From positions 620,001-684,000 of the forward strand of contig CAVPKH010000003.1 in NCBI GenBank assembly GCA_963705635.1: DNA of 64,000 nucleotides. Direction: 5' to 3'. Below are positions 31,061 to 39,174 of this stretch, piece by piece. The notes below the pieces were generated by a model. The model saw only the letters and a program-made list of their open reading frames with translations. It was not told where the DNA came from and made no database searches. Numbering within the stretch: the stretch's first letter is position 1; each line of letters begins with the position of its first letter. A program made the position numbers and the translations under genes. This DNA is from VRUE01 sp963705635. Its GTDB lineage: Bacteria > Actinomycetota > Thermoleophilia > Solirubrobacterales > 70-9.

Positions 31061-31122
31061 TCCTTACTCACCTCCCTCCGGTCGCCGCCGGCGGCTGCCG
31101 GACGGGAGGCAAATAGTAAGGA
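31061..31122. repeat. Long nested inverted repeat
   Basis: Three paired arms share one centre: TCCTTACT (31061-31068) with AGTAAGGA (31115-31122); CCTCCC (31071-31076) with GGGAGG (31104-31109); CCGG (31078-31081) with CCGG (31098-31101), around the perfect palindrome GCCGCCGGCGGC (31084-31095). As RNA it would make a very stable hairpin; as DNA it could extrude. It lies 110 bases before the regulator's start and ~555 before the glycan operon's start, followed by an A+T-rich run. A terminator, a regulatory site or a recombination scar are all possible. Confidence 0.7.
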
Positions 31123-31231
31123 TTGTTAAAGTATTAAAAAGCCGCTGAACGTCTGAGGACGGGGGTCCTTAAACCACTTATGCTCCACCGCCCTTGACCA
31201 CCCGAATTACATTGACTAGAGGAGACGATCG

Positions 31232-31858
31232 TTGGCGACCACGACCAAGCGGGGGCAGAAAAGGACCATCGAGGAGGCGGTTGCCTACGCCGTAGGGCAT
31301 CGGATCAGGATCGACGCGCTGGCGATCCTCAACGAGGGCCGCGCCAGCCCCAACGAAATCGCCAAGATCCTCGGTGTCGGCGTCAGCCTGGTCGGCCACC
31401 ACATCAAAGAACTGCATGATTCCGGCTGCATCGAAGCCGCCGGGACCGAGCAGGTGCGGGGCGCGACCGAGCACTTCTACCGGGCGATCGAGCAGCCCTT
31501 CATCAGCGACGAGGAAGCACGCGAGCTGCCGCCCGAGGCCAAACGTGAATTCTCCGCCCTCATCCTCCAGGCGATCGCCGCCGAGGGCCTCGCCTCCCTT
31601 CGCGCCGGGAAGATGGACTCCGACGACGACATTCGCATGTGCTGGCGATCGATGAACCTCGATGCGGAAGGGCGGCGGGAAGTCGCCGAAGAGCAAGCCG
31701 AGTCACTCGGTCGCCTGGTGGACATCGAAGCCAGGGCCGCCACCCGCCTCGCCGAATCCGGCGAGATCGGCGTCCAGAGGATCGCCGTGATGATGGGCTT
31801 CGATCGCAGCCGGCCGGGACGGCCCCCCGGCGGCTATCTGCCGCCAAGCGACGGCTGA
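31232..31858 (+). CDS. ArsR-like winged-helix transcriptional regulator
   Basis: TTG at 31232 follows AGAGGAG by seven bases. The 208-aa protein is intact. Residues ~18-85 form the winged helix: AVGHRIRIDALAILNEGRAS, PNEIAKILGVGVSLVGHHIK (recognition helix), ELHDSGCIEAAGTEQVRGAT and the wing EHFYRAIEQPF. The remaining ~120 residues are mostly helical and acidic (ALILQAIAAEGLASLRAGKM; EVAEEQAESLGRLVDIEARA) and could bind a ligand or mediate dimerisation. It reads away from the glycan operon across a 726-base spacer, so control of that operon, of itself or of the following tlpA/ccmH genes is plausible; no operator is proven. It shares the GATEHFYR end of the DNA-binding domain with the regulator at 796. 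Confidence 0.85.
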   Translation: MATTTKRGQKRTIEEAVAYAVGHRIRIDALAILNEGRASPNEIAKILGVGVSLVGHHIKELHDSGCIEAAGTEQVRGATEHFYRAIEQPFISDEEARELPPEAKREFSALILQAIAAEGLASLRAGKMDSDDDIRMCWRSMNLDAEGRREVAEEQAESLGRLVDIEARAATRLAESGEIGVQRIAVMMGFDRSRPGRPPGGYLPPSDG

Positions 31859-31932
31859 GCCCAACCGCCACGGGCGGCGGCCGCGATGGCAACGCGGTTG
31901 CCGGGAGCGAGCGCGAACTAACCTTCGCCGCC

Positions 31933-32449
31933 GTGGGCACGCGATCGTTCCTCGCCTTCCTCGCCGTGCTGGCCGTCGTCGGCCTGCTCGCCTTCGGCCT
32001 GCTCAGCAAGGGCGCGACGAAGATCGCCGTCGGCGATCCGGTCCCCGACCGGGCGCTGCCCGCCCTGCCGGGGCCGGGCCACGGCTCGATCGCCGAGCAT
32101 CGCGGCGAATGGGTGCTGGTCAACCTCTGGGCCTCCTGGTGCATCCCCTGCCGGGAGGAGGCGCCGGTGCTGGAGCGCTTCTACCGCCGCCACCGCGCTC
32201 GCGACACGACCGTGGTCGGCATCAACGTGCAGGACAACCGCGACGACGCCGTCGCCTTCCTGCGCGACCACCCGACCACCTACCCGCAGCTGCGCTCGGT
32301 CGGCGACGAGCGCAGCTCCGCCTTCGGCTCGACCGGCGTGCCGGAGAACTTCCTCGTCGACCCGCGCGGGCAGGCTGGCGCTGATCTGGCGCGGGCCGGT
32401 CGACGACCGCTTCCTGCGGGAGCGGGTCGTCCCGCTGATCGAGGGCTAG
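31933..32449 (+). CDS. TlpA/ResA-like membrane-anchored thioredoxin
   Basis: GTG at 31933 starts a signal anchor (SFLAFLAVLAVVGLLAFGLL). The thioredoxin fold has GEWVLVNLWASWCIPCREEA with the redox pair CIPC, then TVVGINVQDNRDDAVAFLRD and FGSTGVPENFLVDPRG with the cis-Pro. Removing one G near 32,370 lets the end read LALIWRGPVDDRFLRERVVP and stop at TAG 32447-32449. About 170 aa, typical for CcmG/ResA proteins, which reduce apocytochrome c outside the membrane. The CcmH-like gene starts three bases later, so the two form a cytochrome-c maturation pair. No other ccm genes are present here. Confidence 0.85.
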
Positions 32450-32451
32450 GA

Positions 32452-32920
32452 GTGAGGCGCGCGGCAGCGCTCGCGGCGCTCGTCGCCTTGCTGATCGCTG
32501 GCCACCGGCGCCGGCGCGGCGCCGGCCCCCCAGACGACCGTCCACGACGTCGAAGACGAGGTGATGTGCCCGATCTGCGGCACCCTGCTCGAGCTGGCCG
32601 ACTCGCCGCAGGCCGAGCGCGAGAAGGTCTTCGTCGCCAAGCTGGTCGCCGAAGGCAAGACCAAGGCCGAGATCAAGGACGCGCTCGTCGCCCAGTACGG
32701 GCCGGCGGTCCTGGCCCTGCCGAAGGCGTCCGGGTTCGACCTCTCCGCCTACCTGGTCCCGATCGTCGCGATTCTCCTCGCGGCGGTGGCGCTGGCCTTC
32801 AGCGTCGCCCGCTGGCGCCGCGACGGCAGGGCGCTCGCCGCCCCGGAAAGCTCCGCGCACGGGCCGCAGGGCGAGGACGCCGAGCGGCTCGAGGCCGACC
32901 TCAGCCGCTACGACCTCTAG
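32452..32920 (+). CDS. CcmH/CycL-like cytochrome c maturation protein
   Basis: GTG at 32452 begins a signal peptide (VRRAAALAALVALLIA). After removing one G near 32,502 the frame continues TGAGAAPAPQTTVHDVEDEV and MCPICGTLLELADSPQAERE: the CPxC thiol motif of CcmH, in the usual place after the signal. Then FVAKLVAEGKTKAEIKDALV and YGPAVLALPKASGF, as in the family, a membrane helix LVPIVAILLAAVALAFSVA, and a short cytoplasmic tail. About 155 aa. CcmH keeps apocytochrome c heme-binding cysteines reduced for ligation. It is coupled to the TlpA-like gene. Confidence 0.85.
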
Positions 32921-32940
32921 GACCGCGCGCGACCGGCGAA

Positions 32941-33606
32941 CTAAGCAAGAGCGCCGCTTCCCCCGAGGGCTCAGTCGACAGGACGAGGCCGGTGACCGGC
33001 AGCGGCAGGCGCTTCGGGATCGCGCCCGCCTGCCGCAGACGATCGTCGTCGTCGGCGTGTTCGGCAAGCGCCCGCAGCGGTCCGGGTCTTCGCTCAGCGG
33101 CGGCCCGTCGATGACAAGCAGGTCGTAGGCGCGGCGCAGCTTCTCGGTCGCGTGATCGCAGCGATCGGAGTCGAGCAGGCGCCACCGGCGTCGGCGTCGG
33201 CTCTCCGGCGACGATGCAGGCGAGCGGCTCGGTCGCCCGGCCCGAGGCCGGGCCGGCGAGGACCAGGGGCTGCAGGATCTGCGCCGCCTCGGCTTCCTCG
33301 CGCAGGTACTCGTGCAGTCCCGGACGCGGCGAGAGGCCGAGTATGCCGGCCAGCGCCGGCGAGGCGAGGTCGCACTCGAGCAGGGCGACGCGGCGGCCCT
33401 CGGCGGTCGGCGCAGCGGCAAGGCCGAGCGCGACCTCCGACTTCGCCGGGCCGGTGGCCAACACGGCTCGCGAGCCGGCCAGCGCCGCAGCCAGGCCCGA
33501 GTAGGCATCGAGCTCGCCGCGCCCGAGGGCCCCGGGCCGCGAAGCGGCGCCCGTCCGGCGCGCGGACCTCCGCCAGCACCGGGTGCTTGCTCCGCCGGCC
33601 CAGCAT
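32941..33606 (-). CDS. CpsD/MinD-like P-loop protein with degenerate Walker A
   Basis: ATG at 33606 overlaps the argS stop (TGATG). The start MLGRRSKHPVLAEVRAPDGR is followed by VLATGPAKSEVALGLAAAPT, a Walker A-like loop in which the usual GKGGxGKS/T is reduced to GPAKSE. Next come RRVALLECDLASPALAGILG (Walker A' Asp), SPRPGLHEYLREEAEAAQIL, GRATEPLACIVAGEPTPTP and a Walker B-like DLLVIDGPPLSEDPD. This matches CpsD/Wzz-C-type ATPases in length (~220 aa) and order. Bacterial homologues regulate polysaccharide synthesis as tyrosine kinases; here no Tyr-rich tail is seen. Link to the glycan operon is inference. Three frame breaks; the stop near 32941 is uncertain. Confidence 0.65.
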
Positions 33607-35257
33607 CACATCCGCTCGGGGGCGGAGATGCCGAGCAGGCCGAGCGCCCCCGCGATCGTCCGCTTGGTCAGCAGGGCGAGCGCCAGCCGCGACCGCTCGA
33701 CCCCCTCGCCCTCGGCGCCGACGACCTGGCAGTCGCGGTAGAAGCCGTGGAAGTCGGCGGCAACCGCGGTCGAGTAGGTGCAGATCGCGGTGCGGCGCGC
33801 GGCGCCCGGCGGCCTCGCGCACCTCGCCGGGGAATTCGAGCAGGCGCTTGATCAGCTCTCGCTCGGTCGGCTCCAGCGAGGTTCCGGGCGTGCGCGGCTC
33901 CGGCCGCCGGCGGCGACCTGCTCGCGGCTCGCGCTCCGCCTTGCGCAGGATGCTGGCGATGCGAGCGTGCGCGTACTGCACGTAGTAGACGGGGTTGTCG
34001 TTGGACTGGCGCCGGGCCAGCTCGAGGTCGAGGTCGACGGTGGTGTCGTGGCTGCGCCAGAGCATGAACCAGCGCGTCGCGTCGACGCCGATGTCGTCGA
34101 GCAGCTCGTCGAGCGAGACGAAGTCGCCGCTGCGCTTCGACATCTGCGCCCGCTCGCCGCTGTTCGACGATGTGGACGAGGCGCATGATCAGCGCCTCGA
34201 AGCGCTCGGGGTCGGCGCCGAGGCCGGCGATCGCCGCGCGCAGCCGGGCGACGTAGCCATGGTGGTCGGCGCCGAGCATGTCGATCAGCCGCTCGAAGCC
34301 CCGCTCGAGCTTGTCCCAGTGGTAGGCGACGTCGGCGGCGAGGTAGGTCGGTTCGCCGTTGGCGCGGATCAGCACCCGGTCCTTGTCGTCGCCGAAGGTC
34401 GTCGTGCGCAGCCAGAGCGCCTCTTCGCTGCGGTAGGTGTGCCCCTCCCGCTCGAGCTGGGCGAGGGCCGCGTCGACCTCGCCGCGGCTGTAGAGGTCGC
34501 GCTCGGAGAACCAGTTGTCGAAGCGGACGCCGAAGCGATCGAGCGTGCCCCGCACCCCCTCCAGCATCAGCTCGATCGCCGCGGTTGCCGATCGCCTCGA
34601 GGTCGCCGGCGTCGATGCCCTCGGCCTCGATCCGCTCGCCCAGCTCACCGACGTAGGCGCCTTCGTAGCCATCCTCGGGCAATCTGCTCGCCGAGCATGC
34701 GGGCGGCGATCGAGGCGGCAAAGCGATCGATCTGGCCGCCGGCGTCGTTGACGTAGAACTCGCGCTCGACCTCGTGCCCGACCGCCTCGAGCAGGCGGAC
34801 CAGGGAGTCGCCGTAGGCGGCGTGGCGGCCGCCGCCGACGTGCAGCGGGCCGGTCGGGTTGGCGGAGACGAACTCGACCAGGATTCGCTCCGGCGAGTCG
34901 GCCGGCGCCGGGCCGAGCGCCCCGCCGCCGCGGCGAGGCTCGCCATCGCGCGCCGGTACCAGTCGTCGGCGAGGAAGAGGTTGACGAAGCCGGGGCCGGC
35001 GACCTCGATCCGCTCGACGTGCCCTCGCCCGAGCTGCTCGCCCAGCTCGGCGGCGAGGCGGCCGGCGACGTCGCGCGGGTTTTCGCCCAGCGGCGCGGCG
35101 AGCAGCATCGCCGCGTTGGAGCTGTAGTCGCCCAGCTCGGCCTTGGGCGGGCGCTCCAGCGTCGGCTCGGGGCCGGTCGGCTCGCCGTCGCGCAGCGCCA
35201 GCGCGGCGCGGTCGACTGCGGAGCGCAGCTCGGCGATCGGGTCGGTGGTGCCATCAT
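33606..35257 (-). CDS. argS: Arginyl-tRNA synthetase
   Basis: A class I synthetase charging tRNA-Arg. Read across frames: PIAELRSAVDRAALALRDGE, KAELGDYSSNAAMLLAAPLG and VAGPGFVNLFLADDWYRRAM (N-terminal Add-1 domain); a class I HIGH-type region (ANPTGPLHVGGGR-like, out of frame near 34,860); DRFGVRFDNWFSERDLYSRG, LIRANGEPTYLAADVAYHWD, IDMLGADHHGYVARLRAAIA, MSKRSGDFVSLDELLDDIGV (KMSK-equivalent) and NPVYYVQYAHARIASILRKA. The end GALGLLGISAPERM is clean. About 550 aa, normal for ArgRS. Seven or so one-base breaks between 33.6 and 35.2 kb; an essential gene would not tolerate these, which supports sequence error. Confidence 0.9.
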
Positions 35258-35302
35258 CGCGCTCATCGTATGTAGGGGAGGGCGCCGAAGTACGCTGGCC
35301 GC

Positions 35303-36045
35303 GTGCGCGTTGCCGCAATAACCGACATCCACGCCAACCTGCCGGCGCTCGAAGCGGTGCTCGAAGCAGATCGAGGCCGCCGGCGTCGAGGAGATCTGGT
35401 GCCTCGGCGACGTGCTCGGCTACGGGGTCGAGCCGGACGCCTGCGCCGACCTCGTGCGCGAGCGCTGCGACGTCTGCCTGGTCGGCAACCACGACCTCGC
35501 GGTGCTGGGCGCCCTCGACATCTCCTCCTTCTCCGAGGCGGCCGCGGTGGCGGTCGAGTGGACCCGCGCCAACGTCGCCGACGCGCACGCTCGAGTTCCT
35601 GCGCGAGCTGGAGCCAAGCGGCGAGCGCGCCGGCATCGGCCTCTTCCACGCCTCTCCGCGCGATCCGGTCTGGGAGTACGTGCTCTCCGGCGAGCAGGCC
35701 GACGCGGGAATGGACGCAAATCCGCAGCGGATCGGGCTGATCGGTCACTCCCACGTCGCCCTCTTCTTCTCCGGGCCGGACGGAGGCAACGAAGGTGAGA
35801 CCCGCGGCGCCCAGGCCAGCGACGGCGCCTTGCTCGACCTCGGGCGGGGCGGCTGGCTGGTCAATCCGGGCAGCGTCGGCCAACCCCGCGACGGCGACCC
35901 GCGCGCGGCCTGGCTGGAGCTCGACACGGAAGCGCAGACGGCCTGCTTCCATCGCGTCAGCTATGAGATCGCGCGGGCCGCCGCGCCAATCGCCGCCGCC
36001 GGGCTGCCGAACCGCCTCGCCGACCGCCTCTACACCGGCCAGTGA
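35303..36045 (+). CDS. Calcineurin-like metallophosphoesterase (YfcE/PrpE type)
   Basis: GTG at 35303 gives VRVAAITDIHANLPALEAVL, with the DxH metal motif. Then LGDVLGYGVEPDACADLVRE (GD motif), CLVGNHDLAVLGALDIS (GNHD) and GLIGHSHVALFFSGP (GHxH), ending GGWLVNPGSVGQPRDGDPRA and the characteristic NPGSVGQ stretch. About 245 aa. Homologues are small-molecule or nucleotide phosphodiesterases; the substrate is unknown. Frame changes at ~35,365, ~35,410 and ~35,590. It diverges from argS, with 45 bases between starts. Confidence 0.85.
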
Positions 36046-36098
36046 CGCTCAATTGCAGGGAAAATCTGCGCCGCAGGGCGTTCTCTAGACTCGCAACG

Positions 36099-36701
36099 GT
36101 GCGTCAGCTGGCCACCTTCACGCTCGTCTTCGCCCTCGGCGCCGTCGCTGCGGTCGCGCTCGTCTCCTGCGGTGGCGGCGAAGACGCGAAGCTGCTGCCG
36201 GGCGCGACCGCGCAGGAAATCACCGAAAACCTCGACGCGGTCGAACAGCTCGCCGGCGAAGGCGAATGCATCGGCGCGGCAAACGCGGCCCAGGAAGTCA
36301 GCGCCCAAGTGGAAGCGCTCAATGGGGTCGACCCGAAGCTGAAGCAGGCGCTGCAGCGCGGGGCCACCAAGCTGGACGAAGTGGTCGCAACCTGCGACGA
36401 ATAGCCGAAACGGAAGACGTGGCCCCGGCCGACGAAGCCCCGACGACCGAAGAAAGCCTGCCGTCAAGCCAGGAACGGAAGGAGAAGAAGGAAGAAAAGG
36501 AACGCGAAAAGGAAGAAAAGGCGCTGGAAAAGGAAGAAGAAAAAGGAAGAGAAGGAAGCGCCTCCCGGCCCGCCGACAACCCCGGCCGAAACCACCCCGG
36601 CCGAACCGCCGTCCACCGAACCGCCAGCGAGCGAAGGCGGCGGCACCGGCGCGCCGGGCGGCGTCGGCCCGGGCGCGCCCGTGGCTCCCGGAGGGGAATA
36701 A
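36099..36701 (+). CDS. Lipoprotein with Lys/Glu-rich and Pro/Thr-rich tail
   Basis: GTG at 36099 opens a lipoprotein signal: FTLVFALGAVAAVALVSCGG with the lipobox LVSC. A compact acidic domain follows (QEITENLDAVEQLAGEGECI, AQVEALNGVDPKLKQALQRG) with Cys at GEC and TCDE. An in-frame TAG stands at 36402-36404, but the reading resumes in another frame as TEDVAPADEAPTTEESLP, a 35-residue Lys/Glu block and a Pro/Thr/Gly tail (PPTTPAETTPAEPPSTEPP), ending PVAPGGE at TAA 36699-36701, which overlaps the kinase ATG. The overlap suggests that the long form is the real gene. A sensor or wall-spanning partner of the kinase is a plausible role. Confidence 0.6.
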
Positions 36702-37933
36702 TGGCGAGCGGAATCCTCTCGGGCCGCTACGAGATCGGCGACCGGCTCGGCTCCGGCGGCATGTCGAGCGTCCACCAGGCGACCGACCTGATCCTCGAGC
36801 GCACGGTCGCGGTCAAGATCCTCGCCGAGCACCTCTCCGACGACGAGCGCTTCGTCGAACGCTTCCGCCGCGAGGCGCTCGCGGTCGCCAAGCTGATCCA
36901 CCCCAACATCGTCCAGGTCTACGACACCGGCATCGACGAGGGGCGCCATTACATCGTCATGGAGTACGTACAGGGGCGCTCCGGGGCGCAGATCCTGCAG
37001 CGCCAGGGCCCGCTCGACGGCGAGACGACCGCCGAGATCGGCGCCCAGGCCTGCGCCGGGCTCGACTACGCCCACCGGCGCGGGATCATCCACCGCGACG
37101 TCAAGCCCGGCAACCTGATGGTCGTCGGCGGCCCGGTCGGCGGCGGCGAGATGACGGTGAAGCTGACCGACTTCGGCATCGCCCGCGCGGTCGAACAGAC
37201 CCGGATCACCCAGGTCGGCTCGGTCGTCGGCACCGCCGCCTACCTCTCGCCCGAGCAGGTGCGGGGCGAGGAGGCGACGCCGGCCACCGACGTCTACGCG
37301 CTCGGCGTCGTCCTCTACCAGTTCCTCACCGGGCGGCTGCCGTACGAGGGCTCGACCCTGGCCGAGCTGGCGGTGCGCCAGCAGAACGAGCGACCGCTGC
37401 CGCCCAGCACCTACAACGACGAAGTGCCGGAGACGCTGGGGACCGCGGTGCTGCGCGCCCTGGAGGGCGACCCGGCACGCCGCTACGCCAGCGCCAGCGA
37501 GCTGGCAGGCGGCCTGCAGCTCGGCCTGCAGGGCGAGGACGTGACCCTGCCGCTGGGCGAAGGCTCGACTCCGACCCGCGTCCTCGGCGGCGAGGCGGCG
37601 ACCCGGCGCCTCGACCGCACCGAACAGACCGAGTACCGCCCCGCCCCCTCGCCGACCCGCCGCCCGGCGGCCCGCGCTCCGCTGCCGCCGCCCGTGGCCC
37701 CGCCTCCCCCGCCGCCGCCGATCCAGGCCCAGCAGAAGCGCAGCGCCTTCTCGCGCTTCGCCCGCTTCGTCATGGCCCTCGTGGCCCTGGTCCTGATCGC
37801 CGCCGCGGTGGCCGCCGCGGTGATCTACATGACCGACAAAGCAACCGGCGTCAAGGCGACGGAAATAGCGGGCGACACGATCCACAAGGTCGTCGAAGAA
37901 TTCAAAGACGCCGTCAAGAAGAACACCGAATAG
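36701..37933 (+). CDS. PknB-type serine/threonine protein kinase, membrane-anchored
   Basis: An intact 410-aa Hanks-type kinase. Gly loop GDRLGSGGMSSVHQATDL, ATP lysine K39 in TVAVKI, catalytic loop GIIHRDVKPGNLMVVGG, metal-binding DFGIA, activation region VVGTAAYLSPEQVRGEE and DVYALGVVLYQFLTGRLPYE. The kinase domain ends near residue 270. A juxtamembrane part rich in Thr/Arg/Pro (TEYRPAPSPTRRPAARAP, PPPVAPPPPPPP) leads to one membrane helix, FVMALVALVLIAAAVAAAVI, and a ~30-residue outer tail without PASTA repeats. ATG at 36701 overlaps the lipoprotein TAA, so the two are probably co-translated. The 3' end overlaps tgt by 20 bases tail to tail. Confidence 0.93.
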   Translation: MASGILSGRYEIGDRLGSGGMSSVHQATDLILERTVAVKILAEHLSDDERFVERFRREALAVAKLIHPNIVQVYDTGIDEGRHYIVMEYVQGRSGAQILQRQGPLDGETTAEIGAQACAGLDYAHRRGIIHRDVKPGNLMVVGGPVGGGEMTVKLTDFGIARAVEQTRITQVGSVVGTAAYLSPEQVRGEEATPATDVYALGVVLYQFLTGRLPYEGSTLAELAVRQQNERPLPPSTYNDEVPETLGTAVLRALEGDPARRYASASELAGGLQLGLQGEDVTLPLGEGSTPTRVLGGEAATRRLDRTEQTEYRPAPSPTRRPAARAPLPPPVAPPPPPPPIQAQQKRSAFSRFARFVMALVALVLIAAAVAAAVIYMTDKATGVKATEIAGDTIHKVVEEFKDAVKKNTE

Positions 37934-39122
37934 CGGCCCAGGGCGCGGCGCCCTGCATCACGGCGGCTGAGTAGCCGGCGAAGGCCCCGGCGCCGATGGC
38001 GGTACGGGCATGGACCATCAGCTCCTGCAGGTAGGTGAGGTTGTGGAGGCAGAGGAGGCGGACGGCGGTCAGCTCCTCGGCGCGGGAGAGGTAGCTGACG
38101 TAGTCGCGGTCGTGGTGCTGGCAGGCAGGGCAGGGGCAGCCCTCGGCGATCGGGCTGCGGTCGCCCGCGTGGCCGGCCTTGCGCAGGTCGAGCCGGAAGC
38201 GGTTGTCCGGATCGGGGACGAGGGCGACGCCGTGGCGGGCGAGGCGGGTCGGCACGGCGCAGTCGAAGACATCGAGGCCGAGGGCGATGCCGGCCAGCAG
38301 GTCGTCGACCTCGCCGATCCCGAGCAGGTGCTTGGGCGCCTCCTCGGGCAGGTGCGGCACGGTCATCGCCAGCACCTCGCGCATCTCCTCCTTGTCACGG
38401 CCAAGGGTGCCGCCAATGGCGAGGCCGTCGACGCCGGCCGCCGCGACGTACTCGGCCGATTCGCGCCGCAGATCCTCGTGCACCCCGCCCTGGACGATCC
38501 CGAAAACGGCCTGGCGCGCCGGCCCCTCGCGCTCGTGCCACTCGAGGCAGCGGTCGAGCCAGCGGTGCGTGCGCTCGGTCGAGCGTGCGGTGTAGTCGCG
38601 GTCGGCGTGGAACGGCGTGCACTCGTCGAAGACCAGCGCGATGTCCGACCCCAGCGCCGCCTGCACCTGCATCGAGACCTCGGGCGAGATGAACAGCGAG
38701 GTGCCGTCGCGGTAGGAGCGGAACCGCACCCCCTCCTCGTCGATCGAGACGACCGAGCCGTGGTCTCCTCCCGGCCGTCCGCTTCCCTTGACCTCGTTGG
38801 CGACGCCGCCGTGCGCCAGCGAGAAGACCTGGAATCCGCCGGAATCGGTGATCAGCGCCCGCTCCCAGCCCATGAACCCGTGCTGCCCGCCAGCAGCCGC
38901 GATTCGCTCCGGACCTGGCGAGACGAACAGGTGGTAGGTGTTCCCCAGCACCATCTCGTAGCCCAGCGCAGCCACCTCGCGCGATTCCAGCCCCCGCACG
39001 GTCCCTTTAGTAGCGAGCGGAATGAAGGCGGGCGTAGCGACCGGCCCATGCCCCGTCCGCAAAGTCCCGGTACGGGCCGCCCCATCCCGCCCCCCAACCT
39101 CAAACCCCAACCCGTCCCTCAT
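37914..39122 (-). CDS. tgt: tRNA-guanine transglycosylase
   Basis: An intact 402-aa enzyme that exchanges guanine-34 of GUN-anticodon tRNAs for queuine or preQ1. Seen: TPAFIPLATKGTVRGLESRE, LGNTYHLFVSPGPERIAAAG, ITDSGGFQVFSLAHGGVA (catalytic and substrate DSGGFQ), SMQVQAALGSDIALVFDECT, GIVQGGVHEDLRRESAEYVA, GLAIGGTLGRDKEEMREVLA, YLLGIG-type KHLLGIGEVDDLLAGI, FDCAVPTRLARHG (catalytic Asp) and the zinc motif CPCPACQHH...LCLHN. Usual bacterial length ~380-400. Last gene of the gap-pgk-tpiA-gpmI row, separated from gpmI by a perfect inverted repeat. The start ATG at 39122 has no strong ribosome site. Confidence 0.95.
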   Translation of the reverse strand: MRDGLGFEVGGRDGAARTGTLRTGHGPVATPAFIPLATKGTVRGLESREVAALGYEMVLGNTYHLFVSPGPERIAAAGGQHGFMGWERALITDSGGFQVFSLAHGGVANEVKGSGRPGGDHGSVVSIDEEGVRFRSYRDGTSLFISPEVSMQVQAALGSDIALVFDECTPFHADRDYTARSTERTHRWLDRCLEWHEREGPARQAVFGIVQGGVHEDLRRESAEYVAAAGVDGLAIGGTLGRDKEEMREVLAMTVPHLPEEAPKHLLGIGEVDDLLAGIALGLDVFDCAVPTRLARHGVALVPDPDNRFRLDLRKAGHAGDRSPIAEGCPCPACQHHDRDYVSYLSRAEELTAVRLLCLHNLTYLQELMVHARTAIGAGAFAGYSAAVMQGAAPWAAIRCSS

Positions 39123-39128
39123 CGCGGT

Positions 39129-39174
39129 CGAGTGGTCACTTGTGCCGCCTATGGCCGGCGCTAGTGACCACTCG
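39129..39174. repeat. Perfect 12-bp inverted repeat between gpmI and tgt
   Basis: CGAGTGGTCACT (39129-39140) and AGTGACCACTCG (39163-39174) are exact reverse complements with a 22-base loop. The repeat overlaps the last codon and stop of gpmI (TAG 39161-39163) and ends six bases before the tgt start codon on the transcribed strand. There is no T-run, so a classic intrinsic terminator is unlikely; it may attenuate or occlude tgt translation, or be a protein-binding site. Confidence 0.7.

Larger units (their letters stand above)
30506..31231. other. Non-coding divergent region between the glycan operon and the second ArsR-like gene
   Basis: This 726-base stretch has no convincing gene on either strand. 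Moving right it holds the operon's presumed leader and promoter (30,506-30,720, relatively A+T rich), a truncated tRNA-Gly copy (30888-30934) with a CTCTAGAAA box on its 5' side, a long nested palindrome (31061-31122), an A+T-rich run GTTAAAGTATTAAAAA, and the ribosome site AGAGGAG at 31218-31224 for the rightward regulator. The operon and the regulator are divergently transcribed from here, so the regulator is a candidate controller of the operon. Confidence 0.6.

Noticed and set aside
36464..37885. Long open frame antisense to the kinase gene
   Set aside because: Typical shadow of a high-G+C gene; the sense strand has all kinase motifs. The same applies to the antisense frames over the RTX gene (54143-55045), the LuxR gene (61398-63590), tgt, gap and pgk.
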